The notes beneath the pieces are model-generated. The model ran no database searches and was not told the origin of the DNA. It was given only the letters and a program-made list of their open reading frames with translations. From Myxococcales bacterium (GTDB lineage Bacteria > Myxococcota_A > Polyangia > Haliangiales > Haliangiaceae), in contig CANKMW010000009.1 in the NCBI GenBank assembly GCA_947483555.1, positions 81,401 through 145,400 on the forward strand: 64,000 nucleotides of DNA, given 5' to 3'. The translations under genes were made by a program, and so were the position numbers. Position 1 is the first letter of the stretch. Each line of letters begins with the position of its first letter. This document shows positions 1-9,327 of the stretch, in pieces.

Positions 1-2474
1 TCGAGCCACGCCGCCCTCCACACCCGGCCCGGCGTCGGTGCGATGACCTGGGTATCCATCGCGGCTGGCGACCATTGCCAGACCCGGAGCTGGGTGTCGA
101 TGCACAGCGCGTGACCGGCGCCGGGGAGAAAGTGCAATTCGATCGGCAACCGCGGCAGTCGCCACCAGCCCAGCACCACACCGCGCGCCAGGTCGAACGT
201 GGCGACGCTGCCGTCGCGCCCGAACGCCCACACCTGGGCGCGCTGGCGATCGACCTGCAAGCCGTAGCCGGTGGTCAACGAGGTCGCCGACCATCGACGC
301 GCGCCGGTGGCGAGGTCGCGGACCACGACCTCCCCGTCAGCGGTGATGATCGCGAGCGCGCCCGCCTCGGCGACGATCTCGAGATCGTACGCCGGGGTGT
401 CGAGCTCGACCGCGAACCCGAGCCGGCCGCTCCAGTCGAAAACCTTGACCACGCCGCTCGAGTAGGTGTTCTCGCGCGACAGCGCCAGGACGCCGCCGCC
501 CGCCGCCGGCGGCACGCGTCCACACGGCTCGGCGACGCTGCACAGCTCCACGATCGGCTTCCCGGTGTCGAGGTCGAACAGGATCGCCGGCAACGGACTG
601 GCGCCGCTGCCGGACACCGCGACCCGGTCGCCATCCGGCGACGCGATCGCGTAGCCGCTGGGGAGATCGGTGTGCAGGCGGCCGCGCCGGCGGCGCGCCG
701 GTACGTCCCACACCTCGACGTCGCCCGCCGGTCCCTTCAGCGCCAGCCATCGCCGGTCGGTGATCAGGCCACTGACCACGAACCCACCGGTGGCAGCCGG
801 CAACGATCCGAGGCGGGCCACGATCTGACCGTCGGCGATCGCGATCAGGACTGCGCCGGTGTCGGTCGTGCCCACGACCAGCTGATCGTCGAACGGCATC
901 AGGCCCGAGACCATGGTGATCGGCGTGCGCCAGCGCTCGCTGCGGTCGCGAGCTGACCACCGGCGCACGTCGGTCGCGGTGGCAACGATCGCGTCGGTGC
1001 TATCGACGACCACGACGCCGGTCACGGCAGGCAGCCCGATGTCGGTGACGTCCGGCATGGCGCGGCCCAGCACGCTCGTCAACACGCCGACGTCGGCGCG
1101 CGCGCGTCCGAGCCGGGCCGCCGCGGCGAGCAAGGGCACCGCCTGCGCGGGCTGGCGCCGCGAGATCTCGTGGCGCGCGCGTTCGACGTACGCCGAGGCC
1201 AGCGCGTCTCGGGCCTCGACATTCCGGGCCTCGGCCTCGGTGCGGGCGGCGCGCTGGCCACGTTCCGCGATCCGCGCCGTCTCGCGTTCGGCGACTACGC
1301 GGCGGACGCTGATGACGCCGGTGGCGGCGAGCGCGATCGCGGCCGCGGCGGCGATCGCCAGCACGCCGCGGTGGCGACGCACGAGCCGGCGGACCCGCTC
1401 GCCGCGGCTGTAGCGATGGGCCGAGACCAGCTGCCCGGTGGCAAAGCGGCGCAGATCGGTGGCCAGCGCCGCCGCGGTCGGATAGCGCCCGTCGACGTCG
1501 CGCGCCATCGCCCGCTCGACGATGGCCAGCAGGTCGCGCGGCGCGCCTGGCGCGAGCGTCGCCAGCGCCGCCGGCGCGCGCGACCGAACCGCATCGAGCA
1601 CGGCGGCGCTCGACCCCAGGTCGTCGAACGGCGGCCGGCCGGCGAGGGTGTGATAGAGGATGGCGCCGATGGCGTAGACGTCGGCGCGCTCGTCGACCCG
1701 CTCGCCGCGGGACTGTTCTGGCGCCATGAACTGGGGCGTGCCGAGCACCGAGCCGACGACGGTCTCGCCGGGTGCGCCGGAGACCATCGGCGGCAACGAG
1801 TCGGCGTCGGCCTGATCGAGCCGGCGCGCCAGCCCCCAGTCGATCACCACCGTCTCGCCGTGGCCACCGACCATGACGTTGCCCGGCTTGAGGTCGCGAT
1901 GGATCACGCGCTCGCCGTGGGCGTGGGCCAGCGCGTCGGCGACCGCGATCACGTGCGGCACCAGCGCCAGGCGGTGGTCGAGGTCGGGTGCCTCGTCGAT
2001 CACCTGCGACAGCGGCCGGCCGGTGACCAGCTTCATGGCGTAGAACGGCTGCCCCGACGGCCAGCGCCCGACCTCGTACACCGGCACGATCGCCGGGTGC
2101 TGGAGGTTGGCCGTCACCAGCGCCTCGCGCACGAAGCGCGCCGCGGCGTCGACCGAGTCGACCCGCATCTCCTTGATTGCGACGATCCGACCGGTGCGCG
2201 CGTCGCGGGCGCGCACGATGCGGCCGAGCCCACCGCGCCCGACCTCGTCGAGCAGCGTGTAGGTCGCCGCGGCGACCAGCGGCAGCTGCGACGGATCAGT
2301 CGGGACCTGGGCCGCGCGCTCGCGCCACTGCGGGCTGGCCGGTCCGTCCGCCGGCGGTTGCGTGATCTGGTCGGCGCTCAGGGTGTCGTCGGTGGCCGAG
2401 GAATCCCCGGCGACCAGCGTGTCGCTGGAGGCCAGCGTCGCGCTCGAGCGGGCGGGCTTGGGAGGCAACGCCAT
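1..2474 (-). CDS. Ser/Thr protein kinase with C-terminal beta-propeller (3' end beyond window)
   Basis: The reading frame is open from an ATG at 2474 to the left edge, so about 824 residues are visible and the C-terminus is missing. Residues about 60-330 form a Hanks-type kinase domain: Gly-rich loop (GRGGLGRIV), catalytic Lys in AIKEM near residue 98, catalytic loop HRDLKPGNV near 190, a DWG in place of DFG near 213, and APEQ near 250. A single hydrophobic segment near residues 365-390 (VLAIAAAAAIALAATGVISV) predicts a membrane-anchored kinase with the kinase domain in the cytoplasm. The part after residue 430 has repeated WD/PQQ-like blades that would lie beyond the membrane and could sense a ligand. 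The gene is divergent from the M3 peptidase gene with about 100 bp between them. The substrate is unknown. Confidence 0.9.
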   Translation of the reverse strand, partial: MALPPKPARSSATLASSDTLVAGDSSATDDTLSADQITQPPADGPASPQWRERAAQVPTDPSQLPLVAAATYTLLDEVGRGGLGRIVRARDARTGRIVAIKEMRVDSVDAAARFVREALVTANLQHPAIVPVYEVGRWPSGQPFYAMKLVTGRPLSQVIDEAPDLDHRLALVPHVIAVADALAHAHGERVIHRDLKPGNVMVGGHGETVVIDWGLARRLDQADADSLPPMVSGAPGETVVGSVLGTPQFMAPEQSRGERVDERADVYAIGAILYHTLAGRPPFDDLGSSAAVLDAVRSRAPAALATLAPGAPRDLLAIVERAMARDVDGRYPTAAALATDLRRFATGQLVSAHRYSRGERVRRLVRRHRGVLAIAAAAAIALAATGVISVRRVVAERETARIAERGQRAARTEAEARNVEARDALASAYVERARHEISRRQPAQAVPLLAAAARLGRARADVGVLTSVLGRAMPDVTDIGLPAVTGVVVVDSTDAIVATATDVRRWSARDRSERWRTPITMVSGLMPFDDQLVVGTTDTGAVLIAIADGQIVARLGSLPAATGGFVVSGLITDRRWLALKGPAGDVEVWDVPARRRRGRLHTDLPSGYAIASPDGDRVAVSGSGASPLPAILFDLDTGKPIVELCSVAEPCGRVPPAAGGGVLALSRENTYSSGVVKVFDWSGRLGFAVELDTPAYDLEIVAEAGALAIITADGEVVVRDLATGARRWSATSLTTGYGLQVDRQRAQVWAFGRDGSVATFDLARGVVLGWWRLPRLPIELHFLPGAGHALCIDTQLRVWQWSPAAMDTQVIAPTPGRVWRAAWL

Positions 2475-2575
2475 GAGATGAGAAGGGTAACTTGCAACCG
2501 ACGGACCGGGGGCCGGTCGCGGGAATCACGGGTATACCGACGCCGGTCTCATGGGACGTGCTAGAGCACCTCATC

Positions 2576-4780
2576 ATGTCGAGATCCTTGGTCGCCGGCG
2601 CCGGCCTGGTCGCGCTCCTCACCGCCTGTTCCGGACCCACAAAACGAGATGCCGTGACCACCACCCCCGACCCTGCCGCGACCAGCCCCGCGCGTGACGC
2701 CGCCCTCGCCGAGGTCGCCCGGCTGAAGGCGCTGGCCGACGCCGATCCGATCACCGCGCCTTACGTCGGCCCCTACGGAGGGGTGCCGGCGTGGGACCAG
2801 GTGAAGACCGCGGCCTTCCCGGCCGCCTTCACGACGGCGCTGGCGCTGTTCGCAGCCGAGGTCGATGCCATCGCGCAGGATCCGGCGCCGGCGACGTTCG
2901 CCAACACCCTGGCGGCGCTCGAAGACTCCGGACGCCACCAGGGTCGAGTGGAGGCGTTGTTCGGTGTCATGACCCAGAACATGAACAGTGCCGACGTCCA
3001 GGCCATCGACCGCGAGTGGGCGCCGAAGATCGCCGCCGCCTACGACAAGCTGTTCTTCAACGAGCGGCTCTTCGCGCGTCTCGCCGCGGTGTACGCGGCC
3101 CGCGACACGTCGGGACTGACCGCCGAGCAACGCCGCCTGGTCGGGATCCGCTACGACCGCTTCGTCCTGTCCGGGGCCAAGCTGTCGCCGACTCAGAAGC
3201 TGCAGCTCGGTGCGATCAACCAGGAGCTTGCCGGCCTGTTCACCGACTTCGGCAACAAGGTCCTGGCCGACGAGAACACCTGGATCGTGCTCGACAAGCC
3301 CGCCGACCTCGCCGGCCTGTCCGATTCGATGCGCGCGGCGTACCAGGCCGCGGCGTCGGAGCGGAAGCTCGACGGCACGTGGGCGGTGGTGAACACCCGT
3401 TCGAGCGTCGATCCGTTCCTGGCCTCGTCGTCGCGCCGCGACCTCCGCGAGCAGGTGTGGAAGGCCTTCAAGAACCGCGGCGACAACGGCGGCGCCAACG
3501 ACACCAACGCCACCATCGCGCGCATCGTCAAGCTGCGCGCCGAACGCGCCGCGCTGCTCGGTTACCCGTCGCACGCGCACTGGCGGATGGCCGACACCAT
3601 GGCCAAGGACCCGGAGCAGGCCCGGGCGCTGATGCTGCGGGTGTGGCCGGCCGCCGTGGCCCGGGTCGGCGAGGAAGTCGCCGACATGCAGGCGATCGCC
3701 AACAAGGAGAAGGCCAAGATCAAGATCGAGGCCTGGGACTACCTCTACTACGGCGACAAGGTGCGCAAGGCGAAGTACGACCTCGACCAGGCCGAGATCA
3801 AGCCGTACTTCGAGCTCGACAACATGGTCCAGGCCGCGTTCTGGATGGCCGACCAGCTCTACGGTCTCTCGTTCACCGAGATCACCGGCAAGGTGCCGGT
3901 GTTCCACCCCGACGTGCGGGTGTGGGAGGTCAAGGACAGGGCGAGCGGCAGCTTCGTCGGCCTGTTCTACGGCGACTACTTCGCGCGCGAGGGCAAGCGG
4001 TCGGGTGCCTGGGCCTCGGGCTACCAGGAGCACGAGACCTTCACCGGCGTGGTGCGGACGCCGATCGCGACCAACAACAACAACTTCGTCCGCGGCGCGG
4101 CCGGCGAGCCGGTCTTGATCTCACTCGACGACGCCGAGACGCTGTTCCACGAGTTCGGGCACGGCTTGCACAGCCTGCTGTCGGAGGTCAACTACCCCGG
4201 GCTGTCGAACACGCCGCGCGACTTCGTCGAGTACCCGTCGCAGGTCCACGAGCAGTGGGTCCTGACCCGCCCGGTGCTCGACCGCTTCGCCAAGCACTAC
4301 CAGACCGGCAAGCCGATGCCGCAGACGCTGGTCGACAAGGTCGAGGCCTCGAGCAAGTTCAACCAGGGTTACGGCACGGTCGAGTACCTGTCGTCGGCGA
4401 TCGTCGACATGGCGCTGCACACCGACCCCAAGGGGGTCGTCGATGCTGACCGCTTCGAGCGCGAGACGCTGACCGCGATCGGCGCCCCGTCGACGGTCGT
4501 GATGCGCCACCGCCTGCCGCAGTTCAACCACCTGTTCACCAGCGACAGCTACTCGGCGGGCTACTACAGCTACCTGTGGTCGGAGGTGATGGATGCCGAC
4601 ACCCGCGAGGCGTTCGCCGAGGCCGGCGACGTGTTCCACAAGCCGACCGCCGCCAAGCTGCGCACGTACATCCTCGAGCCCGGCAACGCCACCGACCGCG
4701 CCGAGGCCTACCGCCAGTTCCGCGGCCGCGATCCCGACGTCAAGGCGCTGCTCAAGAAGCGCGGCTTCCCGATCAAGTAG
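2576..4780 (+). CDS. M3 family metallopeptidase (oligopeptidase A / Dcp type), lipoprotein
   Basis: A 734-residue zinc peptidase. The motif HEFGHGLHSL near residue 525 is the M3 active site: two His ligands and the catalytic Glu, with a third ligand expected about 25 residues downstream. The C-terminal half follows the thimet oligopeptidase/peptidyl-dipeptidase pattern, including an F-(N)-QGYGT-V-EY stretch and a Tyr-rich SYSAGYYSYLWSEV. I chose the internal ATG because it begins a short hydrophobic signal ending in a lipobox (LVALLTAC). The upstream frame from 2492 adds 28 residues with no signal character. A periplasm-facing lipoprotein that degrades short peptides is the likely role. No clear Shine-Dalgarno sequence precedes the start. 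Confidence 0.92.
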   Translation: MSRSLVAGAGLVALLTACSGPTKRDAVTTTPDPAATSPARDAALAEVARLKALADADPITAPYVGPYGGVPAWDQVKTAAFPAAFTTALALFAAEVDAIAQDPAPATFANTLAALEDSGRHQGRVEALFGVMTQNMNSADVQAIDREWAPKIAAAYDKLFFNERLFARLAAVYAARDTSGLTAEQRRLVGIRYDRFVLSGAKLSPTQKLQLGAINQELAGLFTDFGNKVLADENTWIVLDKPADLAGLSDSMRAAYQAAASERKLDGTWAVVNTRSSVDPFLASSSRRDLREQVWKAFKNRGDNGGANDTNATIARIVKLRAERAALLGYPSHAHWRMADTMAKDPEQARALMLRVWPAAVARVGEEVADMQAIANKEKAKIKIEAWDYLYYGDKVRKAKYDLDQAEIKPYFELDNMVQAAFWMADQLYGLSFTEITGKVPVFHPDVRVWEVKDRASGSFVGLFYGDYFAREGKRSGAWASGYQEHETFTGVVRTPIATNNNNFVRGAAGEPVLISLDDAETLFHEFGHGLHSLLSEVNYPGLSNTPRDFVEYPSQVHEQWVLTRPVLDRFAKHYQTGKPMPQTLVDKVEASSKFNQGYGTVEYLSSAIVDMALHTDPKGVVDADRFERETLTAIGAPSTVVMRHRLPQFNHLFTSDSYSAGYYSYLWSEVMDADTREAFAEAGDVFHKPTAAKLRTYILEPGNATDRAEAYRQFRGRDPDVKALLKKRGFPIK

Positions 4781-4860
4781 CCGCCGCGGCTCGACGCGAA
4801 CGATCGATACATTTTGCGACGGGCTGGGCCCCGACCGGCGTAAACTCGCTCGAGCACGCC

Positions 4861-5418
4861 ATGCCGACCGCCGCCCAGATCCTGTTCACGCCGTTCGACG
4901 AGTACCTCGAGCTCGAATCACGCGGCGAGCTCAAGACCGAATGGATCAACGGGCTGATCTACGCGATGTCGCGTGGGACACCCGAGCACGGACGGCTGAC
5001 CGCCGCGATCGTTCGCGCACTGCCGCAGACGGCCGAGTGCCGCGTGTACTCGTCCGATACGCTGCTCTACATCGAGAAGGCGCAGCATTCGACGTATGCC
5101 GATGCGAGCATCGTGTGCGGCGCCATCTTGACGCGAGGCGCCAAGGACAAGAACGGCCGGAGCTTGGGCGAAGCGATTACCAATCCGCGCGTTGTCATCG
5201 AGGTGTTGTCCAGGTCCACCGAGCGCGACCGCAACGAGCGGTTCGCGTTGTTCCAACAGCTCGATTCGCTCGAGGAGTACGTACTGGTGTCCCAGGACGA
5301 GCGCAACATCGAGGTCCGCCGACGTGACGGACGGAACTGGAGCACCGAGACGCGGCTCGCCGGCGAGACAATCCGTGTCCACGGCCTCGATATCGCCGTC
5401 GACGCGATCTACGCGTGA
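4861..5418 (+). CDS. Uma2 family (DUF820) PD-(D/E)XK nuclease-like protein
   Basis: A 185-residue protein with the Uma2 layout: N-terminal DEYLELES...KTEWINGLIYAMS, a central YADASIV carrying the first acidic residue, and VIEVLSRSTERDRNERF with the second acidic position. The usual Lys after the DRxE turn is Arg here. These proteins adopt a restriction-endonuclease fold and are widespread in cyanobacteria and myxobacteria; their function is mostly unproven. The gene starts 80 bp after the M3 peptidase gene and converges with the SRPBCC gene. The ATG at 4861 was chosen because the frame upstream is the out-of-frame shadow of the peptidase. Confidence 0.85.
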   Translation: MPTAAQILFTPFDEYLELESRGELKTEWINGLIYAMSRGTPEHGRLTAAIVRALPQTAECRVYSSDTLLYIEKAQHSTYADASIVCGAILTRGAKDKNGRSLGEAITNPRVVIEVLSRSTERDRNERFALFQQLDSLEEYVLVSQDERNIEVRRRDGRNWSTETRLAGETIRVHGLDIAVDAIYA

Positions 5419-5430
5419 ATCGAGAGTCGC

Positions 5431-5871
5431 TCAAGGCGCAGCGGCGCGGCGCTCGACGAAGCGCTGGAAGGCCCGCACCACCCGCTCGGCGGTATCGTCG
5501 GCGAGGGTGTCGCGGGCCCACTGCGGCAGCGAGCGGCCGGCCTTGGCGGCCAGCGTGTAGTGCAGGCGGCAGCGTCCGCCATCGAGGGCCTCGAGCCAGG
5601 CCTCGCCGTCGAGCTCGCGTTCGGCCTCACCGGCGGTGGTCCAGGACATCCGGCGGGCGGGCTCGTCGTAGTGGTAGGTGAGCTGGTAGTCCATGCTGCC
5701 GGTCGAGGGCATGCCGACGAAGCGAACCCGGACGGCGCGACCGGCGGCGTTGCTGTCGAGCACGTCGACCTGCGCCACGGCGGCGATCCAGTCCGGCACC
5801 AGGCGCGGGTCGGCGAGCAGGCCCCAGCAGAACCCGACGTCGGCGCCGATCTCGATGGTGGCGGCGGGCAC
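5431..5871 (-). CDS. SRPBCC / polyketide cyclase-like domain protein
   Basis: A 146-residue protein matching the START/SRPBCC fold. It starts with a beta-strand followed by FCWGLLADPRLVPDW, the usual helix that opens the family ('vwallsDp..lpeW'), and has VRVRFVGMPSTGSMDYQLTY and a C-terminal helix ending FQRFVERRAAAP. The family binds hydrophobic ligands or acts as cyclase/aromatase. Nothing here fixes the ligand. The start codon is GTG at 5871; there is no better ATG. It is divergent from the EVE-domain gene with only 35 bp between starts, so the two promoters must overlap. Confidence 0.8.
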   Translation of the reverse strand: MPAATIEIGADVGFCWGLLADPRLVPDWIAAVAQVDVLDSNAAGRAVRVRFVGMPSTGSMDYQLTYHYDEPARRMSWTTAGEAERELDGEAWLEALDGGRCRLHYTLAAKAGRSLPQWARDTLADDTAERVVRAFQRFVERRAAAP

Positions 5872-5906
5872 GTCCAGACGATACCGCCGTAGTACGCTGG
5901 GCCGCG

Positions 5907-6425
5907 ATGGCTCCTGGCTGCTGGTTGATGAAGAGCGAGCCCGACGCCTTCGGCATCGCCGACCTGGCGCGGGTCAAGGTCGAGCCCTGGACCGGGGTCC
6001 GCAACTACCAGGCCCGCAACCACATGCGCGACGGCATGAAGGTCGGCGACCGGGTGTTGTTCTATCACTCGAGCGTCGATCCGCCGGGGGTCGCCGGACT
6101 GGCCAGGGTGGCGCGCACCGGGGTCGTCGACGCGACCCAGTTCGAACCGTCGAGCAAGTACTACGATCCGGGCAGCAGCCGCGACGCGCCGCGCTGGATC
6201 TGCGTCGACGTCGAGTTCGTCGAGACGCTGCCGCGCCTGGTCGCGCTCGACGAGCTGCGCGGTAATCCGGCGCTGGCCGGCATGCCGGTGCTGCAGCGCG
6301 GCCAGCGGCTGAGCGTACAGTCGGTGAGCGCCGCGCACTACAAGCTGGTGGTGGCGATGGCGCGGCGGGCAGGGGCAAAGCCACGGCGGGCGCCGGCCGC
6401 GGCGGCCAGGGCCAGGGGTAAGTAG
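5907..6425 (+). CDS. EVE domain-containing protein (THYN1-like)
   Basis: A 172-residue protein that is nearly all EVE domain: N-terminal WLMKSEPDAFGIADLARV, then W-T-GVRNYQARNHMRDGMKVGDRVLFYHSS, both diagnostic of the family. EVE is a PUA/YTH-like fold that binds modified bases in RNA or DNA. Some bacterial members stand alone, and others are attached to restriction systems. The Lys/Arg/Ala-rich tail (about residues 150-172) could add nonspecific nucleic-acid binding. It is followed 9 bp later by the next gene, suggesting co-transcription. Confidence 0.9.
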   Translation: MAPGCWLMKSEPDAFGIADLARVKVEPWTGVRNYQARNHMRDGMKVGDRVLFYHSSVDPPGVAGLARVARTGVVDATQFEPSSKYYDPGSSRDAPRWICVDVEFVETLPRLVALDELRGNPALAGMPVLQRGQRLSVQSVSAAHYKLVVAMARRAGAKPRRAPAAAARARGK

Positions 6426-6434
6426 CGTGTTCGA

Positions 6435-7322
6435 ATGAAGGGCTACGTGAGGTTCGAGCTCGGGCTGCTGGACGGCAAGGTCGACAACGTCCGCTCGGAG
6501 GCCGGCGATTCCCGGATCGACGACGCGTTCAGGTGGCAGGTCACGAGCAAGGACGGCGCGGTGACGATCCACGGCGTCGACGGGGGCACGCTGTGCCAGA
6601 TCGGGCACGCCGCCATCAGCGACGAAGCGGTGATGGACGCGCGGGTGGGCCGGACCGACACCGAGCCGAACGACTACCAGTGGCAGCTCGTCGCCCAGGG
6701 GTTCTCGACGGTGTGGGGCATGCAGGTGCGGATCGCTGGCGACCGGCGGGCAGCCGAGATGGACGACGGCGGCGCCGCCCGGGGCCGGAAGCGTTCGGCG
6801 GCGAGGTCATCGCCACCGGCGGCGCCCGCCCCGGCGTGGTCGTCGCGGATCGGGGTCCGCCACGGCGTCGCCGCCGCCCTGTTCCTCGGCGGGCTCGGAC
6901 TGCTCATCTTCGTCGCGGTCGGGAAGACGCACACCGCCGTCCCGGCGCCGCCACCGGCAGCGACGGCGGCGATCGCCATCGCCGCGCCCGAACCGCCGCC
7001 ACCCCCACCGCCGTCGCTCGAGCTCCAGATCGCGACCGCACCGAGCCTGTCCCGGGCGATCGCGCTCGCGGTGCCGCAGCTCGGCGATGGCGCCGACAAC
7101 GAGGGCGCGTGGATGCTGGCGCGCTACGGGTCCGCGAGGCTGACCTGGAACGACGCCTACGTCGCCGAGCACGAGACCTCGTTCGGCCTCGTGCTCAAGG
7201 ACTCCGACCGTGAGCGCGGCAAGCGCATGTGCGCGACCGGCAAGGTGCGCGACATCGAGCGCCAGGATCTGGTCGGCCTGTTCGATCTCCCCGAGAACCA
7301 GCGTCCGACGGTCGAGCGCTAG
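6435..7322 (+). CDS. Membrane-anchored protein of unknown function with Pro-rich linker
   Basis: A 295-residue protein I do not recognise. Residues 1-105 form a compact, probably cytoplasmic domain. A Pro/Ala/Arg linker leads to one transmembrane helix (AALFLGGLGLLIFVAVG, about residues 149-168), then a Pro-rich spacer with a run of prolines and a C-terminal domain containing RGKRMCATGKVRDIER, which resembles a small beta-barrel. The protein stops about 20 residues later, right at a (GGCTCG)n tract, so the C-terminus may have been shortened. It lies 9 bp behind the EVE gene and converges with the next gene. Confidence 0.65.
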   Translation: MKGYVRFELGLLDGKVDNVRSEAGDSRIDDAFRWQVTSKDGAVTIHGVDGGTLCQIGHAAISDEAVMDARVGRTDTEPNDYQWQLVAQGFSTVWGMQVRIAGDRRAAEMDDGGAARGRKRSAARSSPPAAPAPAWSSRIGVRHGVAAALFLGGLGLLIFVAVGKTHTAVPAPPPAATAAIAIAAPEPPPPPPPSLELQIATAPSLSRAIALAVPQLGDGADNEGAWMLARYGSARLTWNDAYVAEHETSFGLVLKDSDRERGKRMCATGKVRDIERQDLVGLFDLPENQRPTVER

Positions 7323-7324
7323 CA

Positions 7325-7346
7325 GGCTCGGGCTCGGGCTCGGGCT
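7325..7346. repeat. Hexanucleotide repeat (GGCTCG)3.7
   Basis: Three full copies and a partial fourth of a 6-bp unit fill the gap between the stop codons of two convergent genes. The tract includes the first bases of the minus-strand stop codon. It is a candidate slippage site. Confidence 0.8.
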
Positions 7347-8019
7347 AGAACCGCAGGTACGGCCCGATCCCGACGTCCAGCCCGCCGATCGCCGGGTCGA
7401 GTTGCCCCGGCGACGCCCGCCCGCTGAGGGTGTAGCCGACGCTGACCTGGGCGCCGCCGCGTCGAGTGCCCAGTCGCCAGTCGACGCCGGCGCGCAGGTA
7501 GGGGAGCGAGTCGGTCGCCGGCACGCCGTGCAGCTCGATGGTGCGCCGCACCACGCCGACATCGACGCGCGGCTCGGGGATGAACGGGCGACCGAGCGCC
7601 CAGTGTATGCGCGCCACCAGCGCCAGCTGGGTGGTGGTGGTCGTCACCCGATCCTCCATCCAGTCCAGCCCCGCGGCATGGTCGGCCGAGGCCCAGCTCA
7701 CGGCCACGCCGACGTCGATGATCGGCGCCAGCAGATACTCGACGTCACCGCCGACCACCGGCATCACCGGCGACCGCGCGCTCGGCCAGCCGTACTCCTC
7801 GAAGCGCGCCGTGCTGGCCTGGTCGTGGGTGTCGAGGCTGGTGAAGCGCAGGCTGCCGCCGATCATCACGTGCACGCGCGGCATCACCGGCGGCGGCGGC
7901 GGCGCGTCGACGGGGATGACCGACGCCGGCGGCGCGAAGTCGGGTTCGTAGGGGTCGAGCGGCTGCGCGGTCGCCGGCGCGGCGACCGTCACGAGCACGA
8001 GCGCTGCGACCAGCGTCAT
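7345..8019 (-). CDS. Secreted outer-membrane beta-barrel-like protein
   Basis: A 224-residue protein with a Sec signal peptide (MTLVAALVLVTVAAPATAQ), a Pro-rich spacer, and alternating strands such as VMIGGSLRFTSLD, DVGVAVSWASAD and QVSVGYTLSG, ending in PYLRF. The terminal aromatic residue is the outer-membrane insertion signal typical of barrels. The ATG at 8019 is preferred over an upstream TTG (8046), because a Shine-Dalgarno-like AGGA lies about 9 bases before it and the signal peptide starts there. It begins 16 bp after the lipoprotein gene upstream, so the two are probably co-transcribed. Confidence 0.7.
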   Translation of the reverse strand: MTLVAALVLVTVAAPATAQPLDPYEPDFAPPASVIPVDAPPPPPVMPRVHVMIGGSLRFTSLDTHDQASTARFEEYGWPSARSPVMPVVGGDVEYLLAPIIDVGVAVSWASADHAAGLDWMEDRVTTTTTQLALVARIHWALGRPFIPEPRVDVGVVRRTIELHGVPATDSLPYLRAGVDWRLGTRRGGAQVSVGYTLSGRASPGQLDPAIGGLDVGIGPYLRF

Positions 8020-8035
8020 CGCGCAGGTCCTGGCG

Positions 8036-8614
8036 TCAGTAGCCAAGGGTGCCTCCGGAGACCATCACGCGCAGGTTGTCGACGCGGCACGGGGCCACCG
8101 ACATCAGGACCAGTGACGCGAAGCGGATCTGGTAGGCGCCGTCGGAGGGGTTGGGATCGTCGGGGTCGTCGGGCCAGGCGACGAACGCCGGCAGCGCCGG
8201 AAACATCAACCGGCGGCGCGCGAAGTCGGTTTCCGGCGGCCCCACCAGGCGCAGCCGGACCAGCACCGAGCGGTCGCCGCCGGGCGGCGTCGTGAGTGGC
8301 TCGAGCGACAGCGCTGGCCGGCCGCTGCAGTCGGTCGTGTACTCGATCCAGTTGCCGTCGCTGAACCCCTCGCCGTACTGATCGCTCGGATCGGCGACGG
8401 TGCGCATGATGCTGAGCCCGTGCGCCATGGTGGCGCCCGGACCGAGCCGCGCCGCGTGCTCGCCGGGGTGGTTGGTGGTCACGACCGTGACGTCGCCGGC
8501 GATGGTCCAGGTCGCGGCGCCGGTCTCGAAGTCGTCGCCGAACTGGACCTGGTCGTCCTCGTAGCCGAGGCAGCCGACCGCGGAGACCCACACCGCGAAC
8601 GGCACCACGATCAT
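8036..8614 (-). CDS. Lipoprotein of unknown function
   Basis: A 192-residue protein starting MIVVPFAVWVSAVGC, a short signal ending in a lipobox, so it is probably lipidated at that Cys. The mature part (FGDDFETGAATWTIAGDV) resembles the jelly-roll/carbohydrate-binding-like 'choice-of-anchor' modules that describe an F-E-G-...-W-T strand, but the match is weak. An alternative ATG at 8674 would add 20 residues and remove the clean signal. It is the first gene of a likely two-gene unit with the barrel protein. Confidence 0.65.
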   Translation of the reverse strand: MIVVPFAVWVSAVGCLGYEDDQVQFGDDFETGAATWTIAGDVTVVTTNHPGEHAARLGPGATMAHGLSIMRTVADPSDQYGEGFSDGNWIEYTTDCSGRPALSLEPLTTPPGGDRSVLVRLRLVGPPETDFARRRLMFPALPAFVAWPDDPDDPNPSDGAYQIRFASLVLMSVAPCRVDNLRVMVSGGTLGY

Positions 8615-8775
8615 CCGCTTCACGGTCCACGACGATTGCACCAACCGCGCCAGCGCAAGTGCGCGTCCCGTCATGGGCCACGCACGCCGAGCACGACAGC
8701 GATGTCCGGGAAACCGCGGCGCGACCGGAGCTGAGCGGTCCGGCCGCGGCCCGAAACCCCGTAGGATGCGCGGGC

Positions 8776-9291
8776 ATGAACGTCGACGACGAGCTGGCCG
8801 CGATCGCGGCGCTGCGCACCGCTGGCGACCTCGCCGCGGCGCACGTCCGCGCCACCGACCTGGCGCGCGCCCATCCACACGACGTCCGCGTCGCGATGGC
8901 CGCCGCCTTCGCCTGTGATCGCATCGGCCTCGAGCGCGACGCGATCGTGCACTACGAGCGGGCCTGGGAGCTGGGCGTGCCGGCCGCCGAGCGCCCCGGC
9001 TTCGTGCTCGGGCTTGGCTCGACGCTCCGCAACGTTGGCCGCGCCGACGACGCGGTGACCCGGCTGGCCGAGGCCACCGCCGAGTACCCTGACCATGCTG
9101 CGCTGCGCGCCTTCCTGGCACTGGCGCTGCATTCGGCCGGTCATCCGACGCTGGCGCTGGCCACCATGCTCGAGACCGCGCTGGCGGTCGCGGGGCCGGG
9201 TGCGGACGGGTTCGGTCAATACGCTCGCGCGCTCGCCGAGTACCAGGCCGAGCTGGTCGCCGCCGCGCTCGGCGAGCGCCGGCCGGGCTGA
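8776..9291 (+). CDS. Tetratricopeptide repeat protein
   Basis: A 171-residue, Ala-rich all-helical protein with about three TPR-like units. Two are clear: the unit with RVAMAAAFACDRIGLERDAI and the one with LGLGSTLRNVGRADDAVTRL, each with the small-residue/aromatic spacing of TPRs. There is no signal peptide, so it is cytoplasmic and probably a protein-protein adaptor. Related short 'tetratricopeptide' proteins with an N-terminal MNxDDELxxIxxLR occur widely. It is convergent with the PhaR-type gene. Confidence 0.7.
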   Translation: MNVDDELAAIAALRTAGDLAAAHVRATDLARAHPHDVRVAMAAAFACDRIGLERDAIVHYERAWELGVPAAERPGFVLGLGSTLRNVGRADDAVTRLAEATAEYPDHAALRAFLALALHSAGHPTLALATMLETALAVAGPGADGFGQYARALAEYQAELVAAALGERRPG

Positions 9292-9327
9292 TCCGTCCCG
9301 GCGGGCCGATCCGGCCCGGCGGTCTCG

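Noticed and set aside
9301..9318. Terminator between the TPR and PhaR genes
   Set aside because: A 6-bp stem (CGGGCC/GGCCCG) exists but is short, and such stems are expected by chance at this G+C content.
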